From Hoeflea sp. (lineage in GTDB: Bacteria > Pseudomonadota > Alphaproteobacteria > Rhizobiales > Rhizobiaceae), in assembly GCA_019084245.1 (NCBI GenBank), contig JAHRFE010000009.1, positions 62,001 to 126,000 on the forward strand: a stretch of DNA of 64,000 bases, in the 5' to 3' direction. The stretch's first letter is position 1. Every line of letters begins with the position of its first letter. A program made the position numbers and the translations under genes. Below are positions 8,972 through 16,705 of this stretch, one piece after another. The notes under the pieces are model-generated. The model was given only the letters and a program-made list of their open reading frames with translations, was not told the origin of the DNA and made no database searches.

Positions 8972-10048
8972 ATGGGCAAGAAACTCAAGGTCACCATAGT
9001 GGGCGCTGGAAACATCGGCACCGCACTTGCCGTAACGCTCGCTCAGAGCGAAGAGTTCTGCGTACAGGTTATCGACAGGTCAGAGGACGCACTCGACCGT
9101 CTGCGGTCGCTTAATCTAACAGCTGACCTGAGGAACATCAGCCACGCCGACGATCTGCAGAAATCCCTGAGCAATCAGGATGTGGTCGTTGCGGCTGTTC
9201 CGGCGCGGGCGCTTGACGAGATTGCCCAAGCTGCAGCTCGCGCCAATATTCACTATCTCGATTTCACTGGCATGACGCCACAAAGCATGGAGATGCTTGC
9301 TCCACTTGCCGCGCAGCGTGCGGTTTTCAAAGGTTGCGGTGTATCGCCTGGACTGATCACCAACGTGGCTTACGGACTGGCAATCAATTATGCGCCCGTT
9401 TCCGACCTGATCATCCGGGTTGGCGCAATTCCACGTTATCCTTCAAACCGGCTGGGCTATGGCCAGATCTGGAATGTCGACGGATTGATCGATGAATACA
9501 CCTTGCCGAGTACAGCCATCCGCAATGGCCAGCAAACCAGCCTGTCTCCGCTGGAAGAGTATGGTCAGCTAATGATCGACGGCGTGGCCTACGAAGAATT
9601 CATCACATCCGGTGGCATTGAAGATTTGTCGGTTTTTTCTGGCCTCGCCAGGAACACCGTGACGTTCAAAACCATTCGCTACCCGGGCCATCTCAACTAC
9701 ATACGGTTTCTGCTTGACGACCTCGGATTGCGCAACCGACGGGATATGCTGCGATCACTGCTCTACAACGCCTTGCCGGTCATAGAGGACGACGTCTTGA
9801 TTCTCGCGGTTACCGTGCGCGGCAATCGCGGCCATCAACCAACCGAACGCACTGTCTGCCATCGTTTTTCGCCAAACAAGACAGTTGGACCTTTCAACGC
9901 GTTAACCTCTGTTGCCACTGCCTACGCCGCTTCACTGCTCTCTATGCTCAACCGCGAAGAGATCGAAGCACGGGGCTTCGTGCCACATCACAAAGTCGAT
10001 GTTGAGACGCTGCTCGGTGGCGCTTTTCTGCGACCACTGATCGGATGA
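8972..10048 (+). CDS. Saccharopine dehydrogenase-family protein, lysine 6-dehydrogenase-like
   Basis: A 358-residue protein with an N-terminal NAD-binding motif (G-A-G-N-I-G, residues 11-16) and the two-domain layout of the saccharopine dehydrogenase family. Several blocks recall lysine 6-dehydrogenase of Geobacillus as I remember it: G-V-S-P-G-L-I-T-N, the W-N-V-D-G-L-I-D-E-Y block followed by I-R-N-G-Q, T-S-G-G and K-T-I-R-Y-x-G-H. That enzyme converts L-lysine to allysine, which cyclises to piperideine-6-carboxylate. It is four bases downstream of the ATPase and ends the operon. The substrate could also be another diamino acid. The lysine-dehydrogenase branch is likely, the substrate unproven. 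Confidence 0.75.
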   Translation: MGKKLKVTIVGAGNIGTALAVTLAQSEEFCVQVIDRSEDALDRLRSLNLTADLRNISHADDLQKSLSNQDVVVAAVPARALDEIAQAAARANIHYLDFTGMTPQSMEMLAPLAAQRAVFKGCGVSPGLITNVAYGLAINYAPVSDLIIRVGAIPRYPSNRLGYGQIWNVDGLIDEYTLPSTAIRNGQQTSLSPLEEYGQLMIDGVAYEEFITSGGIEDLSVFSGLARNTVTFKTIRYPGHLNYIRFLLDDLGLRNRRDMLRSLLYNALPVIEDDVLILAVTVRGNRGHQPTERTVCHRFSPNKTVGPFNALTSVATAYAASLLSMLNREEIEARGFVPHHKVDVETLLGGAFLRPLIG

Positions 10049-10080
10049 GGTGAGCCGCATATTCAAATTGGAAGTTGCTT

Positions 10081-10130
10081 GGGGAAAAATGGACAGCGGG
10101 GATGAGTGGGGTTTTTGCCCGGGTTTGGCT
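10081..10130. repeat. Degenerate dispersed repeat, copy 1
   Basis: This 50-base stretch matches 45361-45410 without gaps at 39 of 50 positions, most differences being transitions. Both copies lie a few tens of bases after the 3' end of a plus-strand gene. The second copy is next to an insertion-sequence remnant, so the repeat may be debris of a mobile element. No coding sense was found. Confidence 0.55.
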
Positions 10131-10196
10131 GACTGCATTATTCGTGCTCCAATCCCGGCGGCCCAGGGGTCAGTCTCAGAGCAGTTGCGGGAGGCC

Positions 10197-11450
10197 TTAT
10201 TTCCCAAGTTTGGCCTGTTCTAAGGACCAGTATTCCATCTTGAACAACTGGCTAGGCGTAAGCGGAGTGAAACGTCCATAGGATTCGGCGGCAAGCATCA
10301 CGCGCATCGACTGTGATGTCAGATCGGCAATGATCTGCGCCTCCCCTGCTGTTTTGCCGATTCCGACCATCCCGATATTTCGAATCTGGACGACCCGTGG
10401 CAGGCAATCGAGCATGACTTTGGCTTCCTTCGCCTCTGCCGCACCAGCGCGAAAATAGGCTTCGTAACGCCTCCCAAATTGTTTCAGGGCGCTGTCGATG
10501 GCATCCGCGCTCTCCATACCTTCCAGCAACAGCGGAAAGGGTTTGACACGAATGACGTGATCCGGCGTCACTGTGCCACGCGTAGCGAGGTCGGCCAGAC
10601 TCGGATGAGCCAGAAATGCGTCGATTGACGGGCCTGAGCGTGCGTCGATGACGATGCCATCGGTGAAAACAGAGCCGGCCGCCTGCAACCTCTCTTTCAG
10701 GAGGTCGAGGAAGGGATCTTCCCGCGGGCGCTCATCAGTGGGAAGGATTGATATGCCGCGACTGGCCAGATGGCGTTCCGCCATATTGACGAATTCAATC
10801 ATACGATCATAGGAGTCTCGGGCCGTGTCGCCGAAAGTGAACAGCCCGTGATTGACCAGCCACAGCCCTTCGCAACCGGGATTGGCCTCGGCGATCCGCG
10901 CAGCGGCAATAGACAGGTCATAGCCCGGCATAACATAGGGAACCACCGCCAGCCTCTTGCCATAGATCGCACGGCAGATAGAATCGGCGTCGGGTTGGTT
11001 GGCCAGAACCAGAACCGCCGTGGCATGGGAGTGATCGACGTATTTTGCCGGAAGAAATCCGTGCAGCAGGGTTTCGAGTGATGGATTGGGCGCCTCTGGA
11101 TCCAGCAGATTTGCCCGCAGCAGTGCGACCATCTGGGGATCGCTCAGTGCGCCGGCACGCCCTCCAGTGCGTGTTGCCTCAAGGTGCAAACCCGGAAGTC
11201 CCGGCGCCTCGATTGTCGCAAGATCCCAACCGCTGCCCTTGACGTGCATCACCGCACCGTTGGAGCCGCGCATTGTCTTGACCGAAGTATTGCCACCACC
11301 GTGCAGCACCAGGTCCGGGTCACCGCCAATCAGCCGCGATGTATAAATGCGTAGCGCCAGGTCGCGGTCAGCCGGATCATCACCGGCATCATTTGCCCAA
11401 CGGGCGGCATCATCATCGTTCCAGCGGTTTTCGGTCAGACTGACAGACAC
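10197..11450 (-). CDS. Class II aldolase/adducin-domain protein
   Basis: A 417-residue protein. The class II aldolase fold occupies about residues 25-270: a glycine-rich phosphate-binding stretch (H-G-G-G-N-T-S), zinc-ligand-type histidines in D-H-S-H-A-T and a third in V-N-H-G-L-F. It resembles the aldolase half of the long bifunctional aldolase/short-chain dehydrogenase proteins but lacks the dehydrogenase half. The GTG start is preceded by aagggag, which overlaps the end of lsrG. It is the last gene of the importer operon and takes the place that the thiolase LsrF has in E. coli, so it may perform the final carbon-carbon cleavage (inference). Confidence 0.8.
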   Translation of the reverse strand: MSVSLTENRWNDDDAARWANDAGDDPADRDLALRIYTSRLIGGDPDLVLHGGGNTSVKTMRGSNGAVMHVKGSGWDLATIEAPGLPGLHLEATRTGGRAGALSDPQMVALLRANLLDPEAPNPSLETLLHGFLPAKYVDHSHATAVLVLANQPDADSICRAIYGKRLAVVPYVMPGYDLSIAAARIAEANPGCEGLWLVNHGLFTFGDTARDSYDRMIEFVNMAERHLASRGISILPTDERPREDPFLDLLKERLQAAGSVFTDGIVIDARSGPSIDAFLAHPSLADLATRGTVTPDHVIRVKPFPLLLEGMESADAIDSALKQFGRRYEAYFRAGAAEAKEAKVMLDCLPRVVQIRNIGMVGIGKTAGEAQIIADLTSQSMRVMLAAESYGRFTPLTPSQLFKMEYWSLEQAKLGK

Positions 11451-11454
11451 GGGA

Positions 11455-11766
11455 CTACTCCCTTGCTTCGGTCAGATTGGACATCATCATCCGGTAGAAA
11501 TCCTTTGATCGCGGCCCGGTCATGATGTCGTCGAGCAGGGCCACAGTGGTTGCATAGTGAGGAGTATTGCGATGCGCATCGACCGCTGCCTCATCAACGA
11601 ACACCTCGTAGATGCTGAAACGCGTTTCATCATTGGGATCCTGAAGGACATCAAAACGCAAGTTTCCCGGTTCCTTTATGGTGCCTTCGTAGTTGATCCG
11701 GAAAGCATCGAGAAAATCCTCGATGCGATCCGGCTTCACTTGAATATGAACAAGTTGAACCAACAT
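11455..11766 (-). CDS. lsrG: LsrG-like isomerase, antibiotic-biosynthesis monooxygenase fold
   Basis: A 103-residue protein of the ABM fold. Its sequence follows E. coli LsrG closely over the full length, including the E-x-G-N-L-R-F-D-V-L-Q-D-P block (residues about 31-43), T-P-H-Y and M-T-G-P-R near the C-terminus. LsrG isomerises phosphorylated AI-2 (P-DPD) to 3-hydroxy-2,4-pentanedione 5-phosphate. The ATG at 11766 is chosen over the longer open frame because LsrG homology begins exactly there. Seven bases separate it from the mutarotase upstream. The assignment is strong because lsrK- and lsrR-like genes are in the same cluster. Confidence 0.88.
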   Translation of the reverse strand: MLVQLVHIQVKPDRIEDFLDAFRINYEGTIKEPGNLRFDVLQDPNDETRFSIYEVFVDEAAVDAHRNTPHYATTVALLDDIMTGPRSKDFYRMMMSNLTEARE

Positions 11767-11773
11767 TTCTGCG

Positions 11774-12265
11774 TCACTCCACTCCGGTCTGGCCGTGCTT
11801 GACGTTGAGCTCGTGACGTTCGGTCCAACTGTCGGGCACAGGTGCACCGGTGTTATCAAACCATTCGCGTACTGGAATACCCGACACCAGCGCAACGTTG
11901 CCCCAAGGCATCCAGGCGCCGGTGCGGACGATGAACTTGGCGTTGCGATAGCCGTCCTCATGGAACCACTCGTTGGGCTTCACACCGCCCTTGGCGTCAG
12001 GAAACACTTCGGCCACGCCGTTCCAGGCATTCGGGTTGTTGGCTTTGGCATCATCGATCATGTGATAGGCCTCGACCCACATATCCTGGCGGATCGCGCG
12101 CAACACGGTCAGCAGGTCCGGAATGCCTGGGCACAGCGCCAGGTCGATCACACGATCCTCATAGGCCATTGGATAACCGGCATCGACAACCAGCATGATG
12201 TCATCATGGCCCATCTCCGAGATCGCCTTGCTGAGCTTTACGTTTAGTATTCCCTTGCGTCGCAT
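11774..12265 (-). CDS. RbsD/FucU-type sugar mutarotase
   Basis: A 163-residue protein beginning with the family hallmark K-G-I-L-N and showing the conserved histidine in M-G-H-D-D (H20) and aspartate in V-D-A-G-Y-P. RbsD and FucU interconvert ring forms of sugars so that kinases or transporters receive the right anomer. An ATG with the ribosome site aaaggat starts it. It lies between the ABC ATPase and lsrG. AI-2 is a furanose-like molecule in equilibrium with open DPD, so a mutarotase would make sense here, but a conventional sugar substrate is equally possible. Confidence 0.85.
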   Translation of the reverse strand: MRRKGILNVKLSKAISEMGHDDIMLVVDAGYPMAYEDRVIDLALCPGIPDLLTVLRAIRQDMWVEAYHMIDDAKANNPNAWNGVAEVFPDAKGGVKPNEWFHEDGYRNAKFIVRTGAWMPWGNVALVSGIPVREWFDNTGAPVPDSWTERHELNVKHGQTGVE

Positions 12266-12298
12266 GTCATATCCTTTTTGCCAGTAAGTTCAGTTGAT

Positions 12299-13024
12299 TC
12301 AGGCGTGGCCCTGAACAATCAGTGAGATGATCTCGTCCTGCGTCGTCGTGGCCATGTCCCGGACCCCGGCCATGGTGCCCAGATGCAGGATCGCCACGCG
12401 GTCACATACCTTGCGGACATGCCCCAGATCGTGACTGACCATGATGATCCCGATTCCGCTATCGGCCAGTTCCCGCACGATGGTCAAAACCTCGTCGCGA
12501 GCACTGGGACTGAGGGCTGATGTGGGCTCGTCGAGGATGATATAGCGGCTGCCAAAGGCGGTGGTTCGGGCCAGCGCCGAGACTTGTCGCTGACCACCCG
12601 ACAGATGGCCCGATGGGGTGCGCACATCGAAGGGGCGCACCGAGAACCCGTTGACAATTTCCTGCGCCCGCTTGCGCATGGCGCCGTATTTGAGGAACCC
12701 GAGGGCGTTGGTCATTTCCCGTCCGAGAAAGATGTTGTGCACCACCGGCATGTCGTCGAACAGCGCCAGATCCTGATAAAGCATGGCGATGCCCGCATCG
12801 CTCGCATCCGAGGAATTGCGGAACTGATGCTCTTTGCCGTCCACCTCGATGGTGCCCGCGTCGGGCGTAACCGCTCCTGCGAGCACCTTCATCAGCGTCG
12901 ATTTTCCGGCACCATTGTCGCCAAGCAAACCGACAACCTCACCCGCCTCGACAGCCAAATCGATGCCCTCGATTGCCGTGACCGCACCGTAGTGTTTGGA
13001 AATTCCGCGAAGGACTACGCTCAT
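12299..13024 (-). CDS. Sugar-type ABC transporter ATP-binding protein (single domain)
   Basis: A 241-residue ATPase with Walker A G-D-N-G-A-G-K-S-T (residues 35-43), signature L-S-G-G-Q-R-Q and Walker B I-I-L-D-E-P. It has one nucleotide-binding domain, unlike the double-domain LsrA and RbsA. The ATG at 13024 is the start that aligns with the family. A strong intercistronic hairpin (13062-13088) separates it from the binding-protein gene. It powers the importer made with the genes at 13111 and 14280. Confidence 0.9.
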   Translation of the reverse strand: MSVVLRGISKHYGAVTAIEGIDLAVEAGEVVGLLGDNGAGKSTLMKVLAGAVTPDAGTIEVDGKEHQFRNSSDASDAGIAMLYQDLALFDDMPVVHNIFLGREMTNALGFLKYGAMRKRAQEIVNGFSVRPFDVRTPSGHLSGGQRQVSALARTTAFGSRYIILDEPTSALSPSARDEVLTIVRELADSGIGIIMVSHDLGHVRKVCDRVAILHLGTMAGVRDMATTTQDEIISLIVQGHA

Positions 13025-13061
13025 GTCATGTCTTCCAGATTGCAACTTGTATGTCTTTGAA

Positions 13062-13088
13062 CGCAGGGGCCGCTTGTGGGCCCCTGCG
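13062..13088 (-). other. Intercistronic hairpin after the binding-protein gene
   Basis: Perfect 10-base-pair inverted repeat (CGCAGGGGCC / GGCCCCTGCG) with a 7-base loop, between the binding-protein stop and the ATPase start. No run of T follows on the minus strand, so it is more likely an mRNA-stabilising or processing element than a full terminator. Confidence 0.7.
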
Positions 13089-13110
13089 CCGTGTCAGTCC
13101 GTGACGGACC

Positions 13111-14247
13111 CTAGCGGTCAAGCTGGCCGGAATAGCGGAAGGCGTAATCCGTCTCGGCGTCGATCTGCTCGGCCGTCATGGTGTAATCGAGCGGCTTGAT
13201 CGTCGCGGCCAACACCACGGGCACGTCATCGCCTTCGGCGTGCGCGCGAATGGCTTCGGCCACGGAAACACCCCAGTCGTCGTTGACGCGGAAAGCCGTC
13301 ACCTTCAAGCCGCCTTCCTTGATCGACTTCAGTTCGTCGGCGCCGCCGCCCCAGCCGTTGATGATGACATTGTCGAGCTTGCCACGTTCAGTCGCGGCGG
13401 ACAGAACGCCGAGCGCTACCGCGGTGTTGCCGGCGTGCAGCATGGTGATGTCAGGATGGCGGCTGAGCAGGGCCTGACCACCGCTGAACGCCAGCTCGCG
13501 GTCACCATTGGCCTCGAACTCATCAACCAGCTTCATGTTGGAGTTGGCTGTAATGCATTCGGCGAAGTGGTCGGAACGCTGGCTGTCGATCAGACCCGGG
13601 ATATAGCGAACCAGAGCGAATGTGCCTTCACCGCCGGTTTCGCCAATGACCCACCGGCACAAGGCTTCGGCGCCAATGGTATGATCAAATCCCACATGTG
13701 TGATCGGTTGCTTGTCCGTTCCCAGTGTGTCGACGAAGGGGTTCACAACATTCATCACCAGCGTCGGCAGGGCCTGGGCGAGGCGCGAGATATTGGATTT
13801 CTGTACCTGGTACTCCGACGGTCCGATCACGACGTAATCGAAATCGCCACCCAGAACCTGCTCGACCTGGACGCCTTGGCGGTCATGCTCGTCGGGGCGG
13901 ATCATGAATTCGGTCACTTCGAATGGAATCCCCATTTCCTCCAGCCGCGCTCTGGTCGAAATGTTCAGTCGCGCCCAGGCGTCAGAAGTCTCGAGGCTGG
14001 GAAACATCATTGCGATCTTCAGCGGCTTGTCATAGGTCTTCGTGCTCTTGACGGTATCCGCCTGCACCCGCTGCATGAACGCTTCCATTTTTGTGCGCTC
14101 TTCGGGCATCATCTGGTGCAGTTCGGGCAGCAGGAAATAACCACGCTCTTGTGCGCCTGCGGGCACCTCCTGAGCGGTCAGCGGCAGCGACATCGCAAAA
14201 AGCGCAGCACCCGTCATCAGTACGGTTCTCATGGATATGGATTTCAT
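13111..14247 (-). CDS. LuxP-like periplasmic AI-2/sugar-binding protein of an ABC importer
   Basis: A 378-residue secreted protein with a signal peptide (residues 1-26, ending A-M-S-L-P-L-T-A-Q). From about residue 35 it follows Vibrio LuxP more closely than LsrB or RbsB: R-P-D near 117, V-G-F-D-H (185-189), I-N-G-W-G-G-G (296-302), N-D-D (322-324), A-F-R-Y-S (369-373). Counterparts of remembered LuxP AI-2 contacts are S88, W91, N166, R224, T275, W299 and R320; two positions differ, E86 for Gln and A276 for Asp. The long open frame upstream is ignored because the ribosome site gggagg and the signal peptide point to the ATG at 14247. Ligand: AI-2 or an AI-2-like furanose (inference). Confidence 0.85.
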   Translation of the reverse strand: MKSISMRTVLMTGAALFAMSLPLTAQEVPAGAQERGYFLLPELHQMMPEERTKMEAFMQRVQADTVKSTKTYDKPLKIAMMFPSLETSDAWARLNISTRARLEEMGIPFEVTEFMIRPDEHDRQGVQVEQVLGGDFDYVVIGPSEYQVQKSNISRLAQALPTLVMNVVNPFVDTLGTDKQPITHVGFDHTIGAEALCRWVIGETGGEGTFALVRYIPGLIDSQRSDHFAECITANSNMKLVDEFEANGDRELAFSGGQALLSRHPDITMLHAGNTAVALGVLSAATERGKLDNVIINGWGGGADELKSIKEGGLKVTAFRVNDDWGVSVAEAIRAHAEGDDVPVVLAATIKPLDYTMTAEQIDAETDYAFRYSGQLDR

Positions 14248-14279
14248 CTTGGTCTTCCTCCCTTTGGTTATTCGTTGGA

Positions 14280-15326
14280 CTATTCTTCGGTCCGCGTATT
14301 GCGGCGCGAGTAGAGTCCGATGGTGATCAGAATGACTGCACCGGCGGCGACATGCTGCCAGAAGGCCTCGAATCCCAGGATCACGACAGCGTTGACGATA
14401 GTCGCCAGAAGCCATGCTCCGAGCAGGGTCCCGACGATCGAGCCACGACCGCCGAACAGGTTGGTGCCGCCGACGATCACGGCTGCAATGGTGTTGAGCA
14501 GGATGGTAACCGCGCCCGAGGCGACGACCGCATCGAGACGCCCCGTCAACATGATGCCACCCAGTGCCGCGATCAGACCCATGAAGACATACACGCCGAT
14601 GCGATAGTGCAAGACGCTGATCCCCAGCCGCTTGGCCGCTGTAGGATTTCCTCCGACGGCATGAAGCCGCGCGCCGACCTTGTGATAGGCAAATATGAAA
14701 TGGGCGATGATGATGACCGTCATCCCGATCACCAGCGGCACCGGAATACCCAGAAGACGCCCACGCCCGAGCCATGTGATCGCCTCAGGAAAGGCAAAGA
14801 ATACACCGCCTCCGGCATAGACCAGCGCGAGTCCGCGGAAGATCAACTCGGTCGACAGCGTGACGATGAAATCAGGCATCTTCAGCTTTGTGATCAGAAT
14901 GCCGTTGATCAGTCCACACAGCCCACCAGTGGCAAAAGCGATAACAATCGATAGCCACAATGGTAGACCGAAGTCCTTGAGCGCAGCAGCGAAGGCTACG
15001 CTGGACAGCGTCAGGATGGCCCCGATCGACAGATCGATGCCTCGCGCGGTGATCACAGCCGTCATCCCGACGGCGAGCAGCATGATGAGTGATGCATCGA
15101 TCGAGATGGCGCGCAAATTGCCGAGCGAAAAGAATGACGGCGCGGCGAACCCCATGACTACGGCGATGATGAGCAGCATGACGGCGGGTGCCGACAGCGG
15201 CACTTTTGTCGGCCCGAAGAGCGGCGGCAGGCTGTTTCGCCAATCCGCAACTTCAAGTTCAGCGCGCAACCTTTTGGCGGGATCTTCCCGATTTTCCTGT
15301 ACCAAGCTCAAGGCGTTCCCTCGCAA
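14280..15326 (-). CDS. Sugar-type ABC transporter permease
   Basis: A 348-residue inner-membrane protein of the RbsC/LsrC class with eight to ten hydrophobic segments and the conserved G-I-D-L-S-I-G-A block after the third segment. There is only one permease gene, where E. coli Lsr has two (LsrC and LsrD). The start is uncertain: no ATG is available, and TTG codons at 15326 or at 15311 (the latter with gcgaggg before it) are the candidates. The 13-base motif shared with the lsrR-side promoter lies 27 bases upstream, so this is the first gene of the importer operon. Confidence 0.85.
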   Translation of the reverse strand: MRGNALSLVQENREDPAKRLRAELEVADWRNSLPPLFGPTKVPLSAPAVMLLIIAVVMGFAAPSFFSLGNLRAISIDASLIMLLAVGMTAVITARGIDLSIGAILTLSSVAFAAALKDFGLPLWLSIVIAFATGGLCGLINGILITKLKMPDFIVTLSTELIFRGLALVYAGGGVFFAFPEAITWLGRGRLLGIPVPLVIGMTVIIIAHFIFAYHKVGARLHAVGGNPTAAKRLGISVLHYRIGVYVFMGLIAALGGIMLTGRLDAVVASGAVTILLNTIAAVIVGGTNLFGGRGSIVGTLLGAWLLATIVNAVVILGFEAFWQHVAAGAVILITIGLYSRRNTRTEE

Positions 15327-15352
15327 TCAATGAGATCATTTATTCTCTTGTC

Positions 15353-15373
15353 GAACATATGAACACATTGTTC
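15353..15373. promoter_or_regulatory. Candidate LsrR-type operator, importer promoter
   Basis: The 13 bases GAACATATGAACA (15353-15365) recur as the exact reverse complement at 16607-16619. Here two GAACA half-sites 8 bases apart are followed by an inverted TGTTC (15369-15373), giving a GAACA-N3-TGTTC dyad. The location before both transcription units of the cluster suggests binding by the SorC/LsrR-like regulator encoded between them. Confidence 0.6.
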
Positions 15374-15495
15374 GATTGATCTGTCAAGGAGTTCTTTCTC
15401 TGACAGCGCTCGTTTTTGCACTCACCTTTTCGCGCCACGACGCAATTGGACGCGGATCCAAAGACATTGGAATCGAGGGAAAAGGCTCTGGAGCC

Positions 15496-16428
15496 CTATT
15501 GCATCAATGCGTTGGCGGTGTCTTCATCGGTGACGAAGATGTCTATGAAGTCGCCCTGGAGAGCGGCCCGAATGGCGGGTATCTTGTCCGGGCCGCCTGC
15601 GACCGCGATCATTATCGGGCTTCCACGATAACTCTTCAGCGGCAAGCCGATCACCCGCTTATGCAGTGGAAAATCCAGCTCGCGGCCATCCTTATCGATG
15701 AAGCGGCACAGAATATCTCCCACCGCGCCACCGCGCCGCATGGCGCGTACTTCCGCTGGATGGACATAGCCATGACGAATGACGCTGGCGTTTTCGTCCA
15801 CCGCACCGATACCGACCAGTGCATAATCCGCCCGCAGCGCCATTTCCAATGTGCTGCGTACGCCAATGTCTCTCAACATAGCCTGCGCCACCTGTGGATC
15901 CTCGACGACAAGAGGGGCTGGCACGAGAAACATCTTCCGGTCGTTTCCGGCAAGCCTGAGACCGTCAACATAGGCCTGAACCCCGCCAGTCATGGCAACA
16001 AGGTCGATACTCCGGTCTTGAAACAAATGGCCCAGCCGGTTGATCGCTGCGCCGACGGTTTCACCCCAGCCGACTGCCAGAAGGCCGCCTTCGTGTAGCT
16101 TGTGCATCAAGACCTGCGCAGCCGCTTGACCCAATCTGTCACTGAGGGATTCGGCCTCCAAGTGGGGGATCACACGGACTTCTTTTAACTCGAACCTATC
16201 CTGAATGCGCCGCTCTATTTCCAGGCAGCCTTGCAGGGCAGAGTTGATCCGCACTTCGAGCATCCCCGTCCGTCGACCGTTTTCCAACAGCCGCGAGACC
16301 TTGATTCTTGGGAGCCCAAGTTTCTCGCCAATCACCTGCTGCGTAAGTCCATCATGGTAATAATACCAGGCCACCCTGGCCAATAGCGCATCCTCATCGG
16401 ACAAGGTGGCTACTTCACGCTCTTTCAT
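15496..16428 (-). CDS. lsrR: LsrR-like SorC-family transcriptional regulator
   Basis: A 310-residue regulator; E. coli LsrR is about 317. The N-terminal helix-turn-helix (residues about 15-55, W-Y-Y-Y-H-D-G-L-T-Q with L-G-L-P-R-I-K-V-S-R-L-L-E) and the C-terminal sugar-phosphate-binding domain (G-x-G-E-T near 120, A-M-T-G-G-V, V-G-I-G-A-V, G-A-V-G-D-I-L, V-A-G-G near the end) follow LsrR closely. LsrR represses the lsr operon until phospho-AI-2 binds. Here it lies between the importer operon (same strand) and the divergent LVIVD/lsrK genes. Probable own promoter in the 277-base gap upstream. Confidence 0.88.
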   Translation of the reverse strand: MKEREVATLSDEDALLARVAWYYYHDGLTQQVIGEKLGLPRIKVSRLLENGRRTGMLEVRINSALQGCLEIERRIQDRFELKEVRVIPHLEAESLSDRLGQAAAQVLMHKLHEGGLLAVGWGETVGAAINRLGHLFQDRSIDLVAMTGGVQAYVDGLRLAGNDRKMFLVPAPLVVEDPQVAQAMLRDIGVRSTLEMALRADYALVGIGAVDENASVIRHGYVHPAEVRAMRRGGAVGDILCRFIDKDGRELDFPLHKRVIGLPLKSYRGSPIMIAVAGGPDKIPAIRAALQGDFIDIFVTDEDTANALMQ

Positions 16429-16606
16429 CGGTGCCCCTCATGCGCGCCATACGGCAACGTTGGTGCCTGTGATTCCCGCTCATGAGTATCCCAACCGCTG
16501 CGGGAAGGGAAAATATCCCTGACGCATTCTGTTGAATGCGTATGAGAGTTCCGCCCTGCGCGTTTTGTTGCAGAGGCACGGAATGCTTGACGGGCAGATC
16601 GCAAGA

Positions 16607-16619
16607 TGTTCATATGTTC
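16607..16619. promoter_or_regulatory. Candidate LsrR-type operator, divergent promoter
   Basis: TGTTCATATGTTC, the exact reverse complement of the motif at 15353-15365. It lies about 90 bases before the LVIVD gene and about 180 bases before lsrR, in the shared divergent promoter region 16429-16705. Apart from this motif I see no other clear structure in that region. Confidence 0.6.
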
Positions 16620-16705
16620 TAAATCACATCAAATGATCTCTATGTAAAGTGGTCATCCTAGCCATCGAGATTCCGATGTTACCACAAACGACAGGAAGAA
16701 AAGCA

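Noticed and set aside
10197-11450. Assignment of the aldolase as LsrF
   Set aside because: LsrF is a class I-like thiolase with different length and motifs; this protein has class II zinc-ligand motifs.
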